From UBA9732 sp045116915 (GTDB taxonomy: Bacteria; Spirochaetota; Spirochaetia; Sphaerochaetales; Sphaerochaetaceae): a stretch of 9,662 nucleotides of DNA. A program made the translations under genes and the position numbers. Below, one piece after another: positions 1-7,093 of the stretch. The notes under the pieces are model-generated. The model searched no databases. It had not been told where the DNA came from and saw only the letters and a program-made list of their open reading frames with translations. Numbering within the stretch: position 1 is the first letter of the stretch; each line of letters starts with the position of its first letter. Location: positions 1 through 9,662 of the forward strand of contig JBGUMQ010000050.1 of NCBI GenBank assembly GCA_045116915.1, read 5' to 3'.

Positions 1-70
1 GCTGTGCGAGCCTCTGCGCTATCCTCAGTCCGGTTGTCCCGGCGCTTCCGTCAATGAAAACCTTCTTCAC
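1..70 (-). CDS. argC: N-acetyl-gamma-glutamyl-phosphate reductase, short form (5' end only)
   Basis: Only the first 23 codons are in the window; the gene continues past base 1. Reading from a GTG at 70-68, the peptide starts (M)KKVFIDGSAGTTGLRIAQRL. This matches the N-terminal nucleotide-binding segment of the short type of ArgC (the 'uncommon form', about 310 residues), whose hallmark is a K-V-F-I-D-G-x-A-G-T-T-G-L start. The enzyme makes N-acetylglutamate semialdehyde using NADPH, an early step of ornithine and arginine synthesis in the cytoplasm. The GTG overlaps the argH stop codon (GTGA, 4 nt), which places it in the argFGH operon and suggests translational coupling. No ATG alternative exists in the visible part. 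The identification rests on a short but distinctive peptide. Confidence 0.85.
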   Translation of the reverse strand, partial: MKKVFIDGSAGTTGLRIAQRLAQ

Positions 71-1437
71 AGCAGTCCCTCCAGAAAGGCGATCTGCCTG
101 TCCACCGAACCGACGGATGTGCCGCCTTCCGATGTCCTTCTTTCGACGCAGGTCCCCAGGTCGATGGCCTGATAGACATCGTCTCCTATCATCGGACAGA
201 ACTCCCGGTAGTCCTCCAGCGGGAGGTCCTCCAGGATGTGGTCCGTGGCGATGCAATGCGCGACGATCTTTCCCGATATCTTGTAGGCATCCCTGAACGG
301 GAGTCCCTTCAGCACCAGGTGGTCCGCAAGGTCCGTGGCGTTCATGAAGCCCTTGGATGCGGCCTTTGCCATGGCATCGGCATTGACCTTCATGGTCGCG
401 ACCATCGGAGCGCAGATCTCCAGGCACATGGCAACGGTGTCGCAGGCGTCGAACACGCCTTCCTTGTCCTCCTGCATGTCCTTGTTGTAGGCAAGGGGGA
501 GTCCCTTGAGCGTGGTGAGAAGACCCATGAGGTCCCCGTAGACCCTGCCGGTCTTGCCCCTGCAGAGCTCGGCCATGTCGGGGTTCTTCTTCTGCGGCAT
601 GATGGAGGATCCCGTGGTGTAGGCGTCGCTCATCTCCACGAAGCCGAACTCCTGGCTGGACCAGAGGATCAGCTCCTCCGAGAGCCTGCTCAGGTGCATC
701 ATGATGATGGACAGTGTGCCCAGAAGCTCCACGCAGAAGTCCCTGTCGGAGACTCCGTCGATGCTGTTCATGCAGACCGAGTCGAACCCGAGCTGGGAGG
801 CCTCGAACTGCCTGTCTGTGTCGTATGTGGTTCCGGCAAGGGCGCAGCTTCCGATGGGGCTGACGTTGATCCGCTTGCGGCAGTCGGCAAGGCGGTCGAT
901 GTCCCTTGCGAACATCATGGCGTAGGCGAGGATGCTGTGGCTGAAGAGCACCGGCTGTGCGTGCTGGAGGTGCGTGTAGCCCGGCATGATTACGGTCCTG
1001 TTCTCCTTTGCCTTGCCGTTGATCGCCTTGATCAGGGCCTTCAGGAGGACGGTCGTGCTGTCGCAGAAGTCGCGCAGGTACAGCCTCATGTCCAAGGCCA
1101 CCTGGTCGTTGCGGCTTCTGGCCGTATGGAGCTTCTTGCCTGTGTCGCCGATGCGGTGCGTGAGCACCTCCTCCACGAACATGTGGATGTCCTCGGCCTT
1201 CGGGTCAATTTGGAGCTCTCCCGATTCGATGTCCCACAATATCTGCTGCAGCGCGGAAATAATGGTGTCGGCATCATCGAAGGATATTATTCCCTGCTTG
1301 GAGAGCATGGACGCATGGGCTATGCTGCCCTGTATGTCCTGCCTGTACAGCCTGCTGTCGAATCCGATCGAGGAGTTGAAACTGTCCGCAAGCGAGTCCG
1401 TTTTCCCGCTTGTCCTTCCTGCCCACATCTTAGCCAT
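67..1437 (-). CDS. argH: Argininosuccinate lyase
   Basis: This 456-residue protein splits argininosuccinate into arginine and fumarate, the last step of arginine synthesis, and acts as a cytoplasmic homotetramer. It belongs to the fumarase/aspartase superfamily, and its length is normal for bacterial ArgH. Visible landmarks are the N-terminal M-W-A-G-R segment, HTARSRND at residues 104-111, MPGYTHLQHAQP at 151-162, and the family signature SSIMPQKKN at 277-285, which carries the catalytic serine loop. The ATG at 1437 is one base after the argG stop (TGA-T-ATG), so it is probably translated by coupling; an AGGA-like sequence in the argG tail is rather far upstream. The 3' end overlaps argC by 4 nt. 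No truncation or missing catalytic residue was seen. Confidence 0.97.
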   Translation of the reverse strand: MAKMWAGRTSGKTDSLADSFNSSIGFDSRLYRQDIQGSIAHASMLSKQGIISFDDADTIISALQQILWDIESGELQIDPKAEDIHMFVEEVLTHRIGDTGKKLHTARSRNDQVALDMRLYLRDFCDSTTVLLKALIKAINGKAKENRTVIMPGYTHLQHAQPVLFSHSILAYAMMFARDIDRLADCRKRINVSPIGSCALAGTTYDTDRQFEASQLGFDSVCMNSIDGVSDRDFCVELLGTLSIIMMHLSRLSEELILWSSQEFGFVEMSDAYTTGSSIMPQKKNPDMAELCRGKTGRVYGDLMGLLTTLKGLPLAYNKDMQEDKEGVFDACDTVAMCLEICAPMVATMKVNADAMAKAASKGFMNATDLADHLVLKGLPFRDAYKISGKIVAHCIATDHILEDLPLEDYREFCPMIGDDVYQAIDLGTCVERRTSEGGTSVGSVDRQIAFLEGLL

Positions 1438-1438
1438 A

Positions 1439-2659
1439 TCAGAGCTGTCCTTTCTCCCTCAGCGCCTGGACAAGAGTCGGCAGACCCCAGAGGTTGATGA
1501 ATCCTTCCGACTGCTTCTGGTCGTAGTCGCTCTCGCCGAACGTGACCAGGTTCTCCGAATACAGGGAGTACGGCGATGTCATTCCGGCCGGGATGACGTT
1601 GCCCTTGTAGAGCTTCATCTTCACGTCGCCGGTCACGTACTTGTTGGACTCGTTGGCGAAAGCCGTGAGCGCTTCCTGGAGCGGCGAATACCACTTCCCG
1701 TTGTAGATCAGGTCCGCGTAATCGACCGCCAGCTTCTGCTTCAGATGCAGCGTGTCCTTATCGACCGTGATCATCTCAAGCTGCTCGTGCGCCTTGTAGA
1801 GGATTGTTCCGCCGGGAGTCTCGTACACACCCCTGTCCTTCATTCCGATCAGTCTGTTCTCCACTATGTCGATGATTCCGATTCCGTTCTCTCCGCCGAG
1901 CTTGTTGAGCTTGGCGATGATCTCGGAGGCCTTCATCTTCACTCCGTCGACCGCAACCGGCGCACCGGCTTCGAAACTGATCGTGACATAGGTCGGCTTG
2001 TCCGGAGCCATGGCGGGGGAGACCCCCATCTCCAGGAAACCGGGCTTGTCGTAGTTGGGCTCGTTGGACGGATCCTCGAGGTCCAGGCCCTCATGGCTCA
2101 GGTGCCAGAGGTTCTTGTCCTTGGAGTAGTTCGTCTCCCTCGAGATCTTGAGGGGAACATTGTGGGCCTCGGCGAAATCGATCTCCTCCTCCCTGGACTT
2201 GATGGACCATTCCCTCCACGGGGCGATGATCTTCATGCCGGGTGCGAAGCGCTTGATCGCCAGCTCGAACCTGACCTGGTCGTTGCCCTTGCCGGTGCAG
2301 CCATGCGCTATGGCATCGGCCCCCTCGGCCAACGCTATCTGCGCCAGCTTCTTGCCGATGACGGGTCTTGCGAACGCGGTTCCAAGGAGGTATGTCTCGT
2401 ACTTGGCATCCATCTTCAGGGCCGGGATGATGATGTCGTCGACCATCTCGTCCACCAGGTCCGCGACGATGAGCTTGGAGGCGCCTGTCTTGAGAGCCTT
2501 CTCCTCAAGGCCGTCCAGCTCGTCGGCCTGGCCGACGTTGCCGGCCACGGCGATGATCTCGGGATTGTTGTAGTTCTCCTTGAGCCAGGGGATGATGATG
2601 GAGGTGTCCAGACCTCCGGAATATGCCAGCACCACTTTCTTTATCTCTTTCTTGCTCAT
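1439..2659 (-). CDS. argG: Argininosuccinate synthase
   Basis: This 406-residue enzyme joins citrulline and aspartate with ATP to give argininosuccinate, AMP and pyrophosphate in the cytoplasm. The N-type ATP pyrophosphatase loop AYSGGLDTS is at residues 12-20, and the second family signature GCTGKGNDQVRFE is at 120-132. Both are intact and the length is that of typical bacterial ArgG. The ATG at 2659 has a GGAG ribosome binding site 8 nt upstream, in the 12-nt gap after the argF stop. It is the middle gene of argF-argG-argH and uses the citrulline made by argF. On the opposite strand a long frame without stops runs through this gene; that is a by-product of its G+C-rich codon use and is not annotated. 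Confidence 0.98.
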   Translation of the reverse strand: MSKKEIKKVVLAYSGGLDTSIIIPWLKENYNNPEIIAVAGNVGQADELDGLEEKALKTGASKLIVADLVDEMVDDIIIPALKMDAKYETYLLGTAFARPVIGKKLAQIALAEGADAIAHGCTGKGNDQVRFELAIKRFAPGMKIIAPWREWSIKSREEEIDFAEAHNVPLKISRETNYSKDKNLWHLSHEGLDLEDPSNEPNYDKPGFLEMGVSPAMAPDKPTYVTISFEAGAPVAVDGVKMKASEIIAKLNKLGGENGIGIIDIVENRLIGMKDRGVYETPGGTILYKAHEQLEMITVDKDTLHLKQKLAVDYADLIYNGKWYSPLQEALTAFANESNKYVTGDVKMKLYKGNVIPAGMTSPYSLYSENLVTFGESDYDQKQSEGFINLWGLPTLVQALREKGQL

Positions 2660-2671
2660 GATTTTATCTCC

Positions 2672-3676
2672 TTATAATGTCGCGGCCATGACCGCTTTGA
2701 TCGTATGCATCCTGTTCTCCGCCTCGTCGATGACCACGGACTGGCTGCAGTTGAACACCTCGTCCGTTACCTCCATGCAGTCGAGGCCGAACTTGTTGTA
2801 TATGTCCTTTCCGATCGTCGTGTTCAGGTCGTGGAAGGACGGCAGGCAATGCATGAAGATGCACTGCGGGCCCGCGTTGACCATGATGTCGCTTGTGACG
2901 CGGTAGGGCAGCAGGTCTTTGATCCTCTGCTCCCAGACCTCGGCCGGCTCTCCCATGGATACCCAGACATCTGTGTAGATCACATCGGCGCCCTTGGTGG
3001 CCTGGACCGGATCCGTGATGAACGAGATGTGGGCCCCCGTCTGCTCCGCTATGGCGTTGCAGGTCGCCACAAGATCGCTGGAAGGGAAGTACTTCTGCGG
3101 GGCGCATGCGACGAAATCCATGCCCATCTTGGCGCATCCGACCATCAGCGAGTTGCCCATGTTGAATCTGGCGTCTCCCATGAAGACCAGCTTCTTCCCT
3201 TTGAGGGTCCCGAAGTTCTCCTGGACCGTCAGGAGGTCCGCCAGCACCTGCGTGGGATGGAACTCGTTCGTCAGTCCGTTCCAGACGGGAACGCCGGCGT
3301 ACTTGGCGAGCGTCTCGACCAGGTCCTGTCCGAATCCCCTGTACTCGATTCCGTCGAACATCCTTCCCAGGACCTTGGCGGTGTCCTCTATGCTTTCCTT
3401 CTTGCCCATCTGCGATCCGGACGGATCCAGGTAGACGGCACTCATCCCGAGGTCTGCAGCCGCGACCTCGAAAGCGCAACGGGTACGGGTGCTTGTCTTC
3501 TCGAAAAGGAGGGCGATGTTCTTGCCTTCATGCATCTTGTGCGGGATTCCGGCTTTCTTTTCGGCCTTGAGCTTTGCCGACAGGTCCAGCAGGTACCCGA
3601 TGTCCTCTGATGAGAAATCCAGCAGTTTCAGGAAACTTTTTCCGTGATACTTCGTGTCGATTGCGCTTTTGTCCAT
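2672..3676 (-). CDS. argF: Ornithine carbamoyltransferase
   Basis: This 334-residue enzyme transfers the carbamoyl group from carbamoyl phosphate to ornithine, giving citrulline. The carbamoyl-phosphate-binding STRTR is at residues 62-66, HPTQ at 140-143, the GDARFNMGNS segment at 167-176, D236 with the following SMG loop at 240-242 (ornithine binding), and HCLP at 276-279. All diagnostic motifs of the family are present, and the SMG loop and HCLP separate it from aspartate carbamoyltransferase. The start ATG at 3676 has GGAGG at 3685-3681, only 4 nt away, just downstream of a perfect palindrome in the leader. As first gene of an operon with argG, argH and argC its role is most likely biosynthetic. 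A catabolic (arcB) role is possible from sequence alone, but no arginine deiminase or carbamate kinase gene is visible here. Confidence 0.96.
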   Translation of the reverse strand: MDKSAIDTKYHGKSFLKLLDFSSEDIGYLLDLSAKLKAEKKAGIPHKMHEGKNIALLFEKTSTRTRCAFEVAAADLGMSAVYLDPSGSQMGKKESIEDTAKVLGRMFDGIEYRGFGQDLVETLAKYAGVPVWNGLTNEFHPTQVLADLLTVQENFGTLKGKKLVFMGDARFNMGNSLMVGCAKMGMDFVACAPQKYFPSSDLVATCNAIAEQTGAHISFITDPVQATKGADVIYTDVWVSMGEPAEVWEQRIKDLLPYRVTSDIMVNAGPQCIFMHCLPSFHDLNTTIGKDIYNKFGLDCMEVTDEVFNCSQSVVIDEAENRMHTIKAVMAATL

Positions 3677-3689
3677 TTTTCCTCCGTCC

Positions 3690-3705
3690 TCCGCCGTACG
3701 GCGGA
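3690..3705 (-). promoter_or_regulatory. 16-bp perfect palindrome in the argF leader
   Basis: TCCGCCGTACGGCGGA equals its own reverse complement. It lies between the predicted argF transcription start (about 3710) and the argF ribosome binding site at 3681-3685. It could be an operator for a dimeric regulator acting just downstream of the start. In RNA it could form a hairpin with a 6-bp stem and GUAC loop, 4 nt from the Shine-Dalgarno sequence, and so affect mRNA stability or translation. It is strikingly G+C rich inside an otherwise AT-rich spacer. The palindrome is seen directly; the function is inferred. Confidence 0.5.
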
Positions 3706-3716
3706 AATCTGTTGTA

Positions 3717-3745
3717 TTAATATGCTTTTAATCGAATTGTGTCAA
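3717..3745 (-). promoter_or_regulatory. Promoter of the argFGHC operon
   Basis: On the minus strand a perfect -35 TTGACA (3745-3740) is followed after 17 bp by the -10 TATTAA (3722-3717). The predicted start is near 3710, giving a leader of about 34 nt that holds the palindrome and the GGAGG site. This is the best sigma-70-type match in the 187-bp spacer between argF and the divergent amidohydrolase gene. Confidence 0.6.
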
Positions 3746-3760
3746 GAATAAAAATGCAGT
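3743..3760. promoter_or_regulatory. Candidate ARG-box-like operator
   Basis: The 18 bases CAAGAATAAAAATGCAGT fit the E. coli-type ArgR box (W N TGAAT WWWW ATTCA N W) at 15 of 18 positions, with 8 of the 10 core bases. The site abuts and partly overlaps the argF -35 element, where a repressor would block RNA polymerase. ArgR hexamers usually bind paired boxes; a convincing second box was not found, and AT-rich spacers give chance matches. It is offered as a candidate only. Confidence 0.3.
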
Positions 3761-3863
3761 TTAAAGGGGTAATATGCAATAATATGTTGCTTTTTTCTAT
3801 ATCTATTATAAAACCGCTGCATGCCACTTGATTTTATTTCTGCATAATCTTACATTTTTCACC

Positions 3864-5087
3864 ATGGAAAAACACGGATTGCTTGCAAACGACCTTTTCA
3901 CGGAAGAAGACAACGCCTACATGCTGGAATGCAGGCGGACCATACACAGATGGCCCGAGGGCGGCTTCGACCTGCCGCGCACCGTGGCCTTTGTCCGGAA
4001 GCAGCTGGACAGCATGGGGATAGAACACACCGGAAGGTACGGCCTGTCGGGTGTGGTCGGATACATCAACTACGGCTCCGGCACGGAAGCCTGTTCCCGC
4101 AGCGGCAGCTCCAAGCCGTACACCGTCGCCATCCGCGCGGACATGGACGCCCTTCCCGTGACGGAGAAGACGGGCCTTCCGTTCGCATCCGAACGCCCTG
4201 GCATCATGCACGCCTGCGGACACGATGCCCATACGGCTGTCCTTCTTGGAGTGGCCAAGGTCCTGAAGCGCAACGAGGACAAGCTGCCCTGCCGGGTCAA
4301 GCTGATCTTCCAGGCGTCCGAGGAAAGCGCCTTCGACAAGCGCAGCGGGGCACAGTTGATGTGCTGCGACGGGGTGCTGGACGATGTGGATGTGATAGTG
4401 GGCTGCCATGTGGACAACAACTATCCTGCGGGCGTTTTGGGAATCCATCCCGGACCGTGCTCGTCCAACAGCAATCCCATAACCGTGGAGTTCTTCGGAA
4501 AGGCCTGCCATGCCACACACCCGGAGCAGGGCTGCGATGCCCTGGCCATGGCTGTGCGTTTTGTCAACGACTACCAGTACGCCCTGACAAGACAGGTCGA
4601 TCCGACCGAGGTCGTGGCTTCATCCGTATGTTCCCTCAGGACCGACAACGACAGCTTCAACATCATCTCCGACCACGCGGTGGTCAAGATGACGCTGCGC
4701 ACCTTCTCCGATGAGACCAACGACCGAATCGAAAGTCTTATCCGCTCCATCGCCGAAAGCAGCGCAAGCCAGCTCGGCGGATCCTGCAAGGTCGATGCCG
4801 GAATAAACTATCCGTTCAACTACAACGACCCGGACGTGTGTGAGATGATGCATTCGGCCCATGCCAAGGTGGTGGGTGAGGAGAATGCGATAACGGCCGG
4901 ATTGGACATCACCAGCGAGGATTTTTCATTCTATTCGAAAATCAGGCCATCATGTTACTTCAGACTCGGGACACGCAACGAGAATAAAGGCTGCACACAG
5001 GCACTCCACGCCAACGACTTCATGATCGACGAGGACGCGCTTGCAACCGGATGCAAGGCCTTTGTCCAGTTCGTACTGGACCGCTGA
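3864..5087 (+). CDS. M20D-family metallo-amidohydrolase (N-acyl amino acid hydrolase type)
   Basis: This 407-residue, probably cytoplasmic protein belongs to peptidase family M20, subfamily D. The family removes an acyl group from N-acyl amino acids, including hippurate and N-acetyl-diaminopimelate, using one or two metal ions. Visible motifs are RADMDALP at residues 91-98, HACGHD at 116-121 (metal ligands C118 and H120), the S-E-E at 152-154 (glutamate base), C-H-V at 181-183 (H182), and the C-terminal LHANDF with H382. The dimerisation (lid) domain lies between about residues 200 and 315. The usual Q-P-A-E-E-G is here Q-A-S-E-E-S, so substrate choice may differ. ATG 3864 is preferred because residues align from there; a TTG at 3828 is possible. 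No good Shine-Dalgarno sequence is present. It diverges from argF, which suggests but does not prove a role with an N-acylated arginine-pathway intermediate. The exact substrate cannot be told. Confidence 0.88.
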   Translation: MEKHGLLANDLFTEEDNAYMLECRRTIHRWPEGGFDLPRTVAFVRKQLDSMGIEHTGRYGLSGVVGYINYGSGTEACSRSGSSKPYTVAIRADMDALPVTEKTGLPFASERPGIMHACGHDAHTAVLLGVAKVLKRNEDKLPCRVKLIFQASEESAFDKRSGAQLMCCDGVLDDVDVIVGCHVDNNYPAGVLGIHPGPCSSNSNPITVEFFGKACHATHPEQGCDALAMAVRFVNDYQYALTRQVDPTEVVASSVCSLRTDNDSFNIISDHAVVKMTLRTFSDETNDRIESLIRSIAESSASQLGGSCKVDAGINYPFNYNDPDVCEMMHSAHAKVVGEENAITAGLDITSEDFSFYSKIRPSCYFRLGTRNENKGCTQALHANDFMIDEDALATGCKAFVQFVLDR

Positions 5088-5123
5088 GGAACGTCCCGGA
5101 CCGGAGACGGATAACAATTAGAC

Positions 5124-6101
5124 TCAGAGGAAGAACTGGAACGTGATGTAGGCGACGTAAATGGCCAGAAGGATGATCCCCTGGTACCTGCGCAGCTTCT
5201 TCGTGCACAGCGCCGGGACCGTCATGAAGGCCATGACGAACAGCATGAGCGGTATGTCCACCACAAGCGATGCGTTGCGGCCACCCAGCAGCTTGTCCGC
5301 AGGAATGGTGAACGGATTGATCGTGATCGCCATTCCGCTGACCAGGACCAGGTTGAACAGGTTGGCTCCGACGATGTTTCCCAAAGAAAGAGAGGAGTGT
5401 CCCTTCACCAGCGATGTGATGGCTGTGACGAGCTCAGGCAGCGATGTACCCAGTGCGATGAACGTTAGTGCGATGACCGACTCGGGAACACCCAGGCCGG
5501 CCGCGATGATCTTTCCGTTGTCCACCAGGAGCTTGGCTCCGACCGCGATGAAAGCCGCACCGATCACAAGATAGAGGATGTCCTTCCAGAGCGGGTTCTC
5601 CTTCTCCGTCTCCTCACCGTCGTCCTCCGGATCCATGACCAGCCTTCCTGTGAAAGCCTGTCGGATGGTCAATGCCATGTAGACCACGAAGATGGCCAGC
5701 AGGATGATTCCGATGAGCCTTGAGAATGATCCGGAAGTGTAGGCGACCCCGGCGTAGATCGCCGCCGCGATGAAGAAGAATATGACAGGCGTCCTGAACG
5801 TCCTTGTATCCACATCGGCCGATGCCTTTGCCGATATCGTGATGGCCGAGATCAGGGCCGTGTTGCAGATCACCGACCCGATCGCATTGCCGTAGGCTGT
5901 CTGGCTCTGTCCGACGGCCGCGGCGATGGATGAGACCATGACCTCCGGGATCGTCGTCCCGATGGAGACCACGGTGGCTCCGATGAGGATCTCGGGTATG
6001 TGGTACCTGTGCGCGATTCCCACGGCACCGTCGACGAACCAGTCTCCTCCCTTGATCAGAAGGACGAACCCTACAAGAAACAGAACAATTGCCAAAACCA
6101 T
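5124..6101 (-). CDS. Na+/Ca2+ exchanger (CaCA family, YrbG type)
   Basis: This 325-residue inner-membrane antiporter most likely exports Ca2+ in exchange for Na+ (a K+-dependent form is possible). Hydrophobic segments fill the protein in two halves of about five helices each, split by a very acidic loop at residues 157-168 (D-P-E-D-D-G-E-E-T-E-K-E). The two inverted alpha repeats are at about 42-78 (G-A-T-V-V-S-I-G-T-T-I-P-E-V, then G-N-A-I-G-S) and 211-250 (A-L-T-F-I-A-L-G-T-S-L-P-E-L, then G-N-I-V-G-A-N-L-F-N). E53 and E223 correspond to the ion-binding glutamates of the family. The open frame extends to 6590, but that part lies across the divergent SDR gene. ATG 6101 starts at the first helix and has GGGAG 6 nt upstream (6112-6108), so it is the chosen start. 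It converges with the amidohydrolase gene, with 36 bp between stops and no clear terminator. Confidence 0.93.
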   Translation of the reverse strand: MVLAIVLFLVGFVLLIKGGDWFVDGAVGIAHRYHIPEILIGATVVSIGTTIPEVMVSSIAAAVGQSQTAYGNAIGSVICNTALISAITISAKASADVDTRTFRTPVIFFFIAAAIYAGVAYTSGSFSRLIGIILLAIFVVYMALTIRQAFTGRLVMDPEDDGEETEKENPLWKDILYLVIGAAFIAVGAKLLVDNGKIIAAGLGVPESVIALTFIALGTSLPELVTAITSLVKGHSSLSLGNIVGANLFNLVLVSGMAITINPFTIPADKLLGGRNASLVVDIPLMLFVMAFMTVPALCTKKLRRYQGIILLAIYVAYITFQFFL

Positions 6102-6137
6102 CCGAAACTCCCGCGCGGAAATCCCGCAACAGAGACA

Positions 6138-6166
6138 ACTATATATCAACGGCGGGGCAATTCCAA
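6138..6166 (-). promoter_or_regulatory. Probable promoter of the exchanger gene
   Basis: On the minus strand TTGGAA (6166-6161) and TATAGT (6143-6138) are separated by 17 bp, matching 4 of 6 and 5 of 6 consensus bases. The predicted start near 6131 leaves a leader of about 30 nt with a GGGAG ribosome binding site before ATG 6101. The -35 falls inside the loop of the inverted repeat at 6151-6176, so a protein bound there would interfere with transcription. Confidence 0.45.
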
Positions 6167-6176
6167 TTCCCCCGCC
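6151..6176. repeat. Inverted repeat with internal direct repeat, divergent spacer
   Basis: GGCGGGG (6151-6157) and CCCCGCC (6170-6176) form perfect 7-bp arms. The 12-base centre is CAATTCCAATTC, two copies of CAATTC. It lies between the divergently transcribed exchanger and SDR genes and spans the exchanger -35. It could be an operator for either or both genes. The arms are seen directly; the regulatory role is inferred. Confidence 0.4.
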
Positions 6177-6239
6177 CGACAATCCGAGACTGGACAAACC
6201 GCCGGCTATGGTGGAAACTGTCCGCAACGGAGGACATGG

Positions 6240-7037
6240 ATGGAGACAGCCGGGACAATCGTACTCACCGGAGCCGCGGGCGGAATGGGGAAGGCCATAA
6301 GGACCCTGCTTGAGCAGAAGGGCTACCGCGTCTGGGCCCTGGACATCTCCGACGCAGGCGGATGCGACTTCATCAGAACAGACATCACCGACGAAAAATC
6401 CGTGCAGTCCGCATTCTCCGTCATCCGTGACAGATCCACCCGGATCGATGCCATAATCCACACCGCGGGAATCTATAAAATGGACTCCCTGGTCGAGATG
6501 CCGGAAGAGGAAGTGCTGAACATCTTCAACGTGAACCTGTTCGGAATCATGAGGGTCAACCGGATCTTCCTTCCCATCCTGAATCCCCATTCACGCATAA
6601 TGATGGTCTCAAGCGAGCTTGCGCCCCTTGATCCTCTGCCGTTCACCGGGATCTACGCCATCACAAAGAGTGCGATAGAGAAGTACGCCTACTCGCTCAG
6701 GATGGAGCTCCAGCTGCTGGGCCACACCGTCTCGGTAATCCGCCCGGGTGCCGTGAAGACCCCTTTCCTTGGCCAGTCCCAGAAGCGGATAGAGGAGTTC
6801 TGCAACAGGACCGAACTCTACAAGGATACATCGCGGCGGTTCCTGAACCTTGTGAATCACATAGAGACGGCCAACGTCGAACCTGAAAAGATTGCCCGCA
6901 CCGTCCTTCGCGCACTGCACTCCCACCACCCGCGCTACATCTACAACATCAACAGGAGCCCTCTGCTTCGCTTGATGAGCGCCCTCCCTCAGCACCTCCA
7001 AACCCGCCTTATCGCCTCCATCCTCCGCAACCGCTGA
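6240..7037 (+). CDS. Short-chain dehydrogenase/reductase (SDR), NAD(H)-type
   Basis: This 265-residue classical SDR is an oxidoreductase acting on a hydroxyl or keto group of an unknown substrate. The Rossmann cofactor motif TGAAGGMG is at residues 10-17. D35, at the end of the second strand, favours NAD(H) over NADP(H). HTAG at 74-77 replaces the usual N-N-A-G, and the catalytic set is N99, S124 or S125, Y139 and K143, followed by R-P-G-A-V-K-T from residue 168. The C-terminal ~25 residues are basic and amphipathic and could touch a membrane. ATG 6240 is chosen because GGAGG (6229-6233) lies 6 nt upstream and the cofactor motif then starts at residue 10, as usual; the open frame further upstream is not coding. 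The gene is divergent from the exchanger and convergent with a tRNA gene. No clear promoter was found. Substrate unknown. Confidence 0.92.
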   Translation: METAGTIVLTGAAGGMGKAIRTLLEQKGYRVWALDISDAGGCDFIRTDITDEKSVQSAFSVIRDRSTRIDAIIHTAGIYKMDSLVEMPEEEVLNIFNVNLFGIMRVNRIFLPILNPHSRIMMVSSELAPLDPLPFTGIYAITKSAIEKYAYSLRMELQLLGHTVSVIRPGAVKTPFLGQSQKRIEEFCNRTELYKDTSRRFLNLVNHIETANVEPEKIARTVLRALHSHHPRYIYNINRSPLLRLMSALPQHLQTRLIASILRNR

Positions 7038-7053
7038 AACCGGGAGGTCCCGG

Positions 7054-7086
7054 AAAAACAAAAACACCGGCGTTCTGCCGGTGTTT
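7054..7086 (-). terminator. Rho-independent terminator of the tRNA gene
   Basis: The arms AAACACCGGC (7062-7071) and GCCGGTGTTT (7077-7086) make a perfect 10-bp hairpin with a 5-nt loop. Read on the minus strand it begins 7 nt after the tRNA 3' end and is followed by TTTTTGTTTTT, a classic intrinsic terminator. In the plus direction the T run is short, so it would end the convergent SDR transcript only weakly. A second small hairpin, CCGGGAGGTCCCGG at 7040-7053, sits between it and the SDR stop codon. Confidence 0.85.
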
Positions 7087-7093
7087 CCGTTCA

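Noticed and set aside
238..1497. A 419-codon open frame on the plus strand opposite argH
   Set aside because: Antisense shadow of argH, with no ribosome binding site or known motif; composition is that of a mirrored codon bias.
986..2677. A 563-codon open frame on the plus strand opposite argG and argH
   Set aside because: It lies antisense to two genes with complete family motifs, has low-complexity composition rich in L, V, D, G and R typical of a reversed G+C-rich gene, and has no recognisable motif.
5088..5123. Terminator between the convergent amidohydrolase and exchanger genes
   Set aside because: Only a 4-bp imperfect stem (CGTC/GACG) can be drawn and there is no T tract on either strand.
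6102..6590. N-terminal extension of the exchanger frame upstream of ATG 6101
   Set aside because: It overlaps the divergent SDR gene, which has a strong ribosome binding site. The extension has no family similarity, and ATG 6101 has its own GGGAG.
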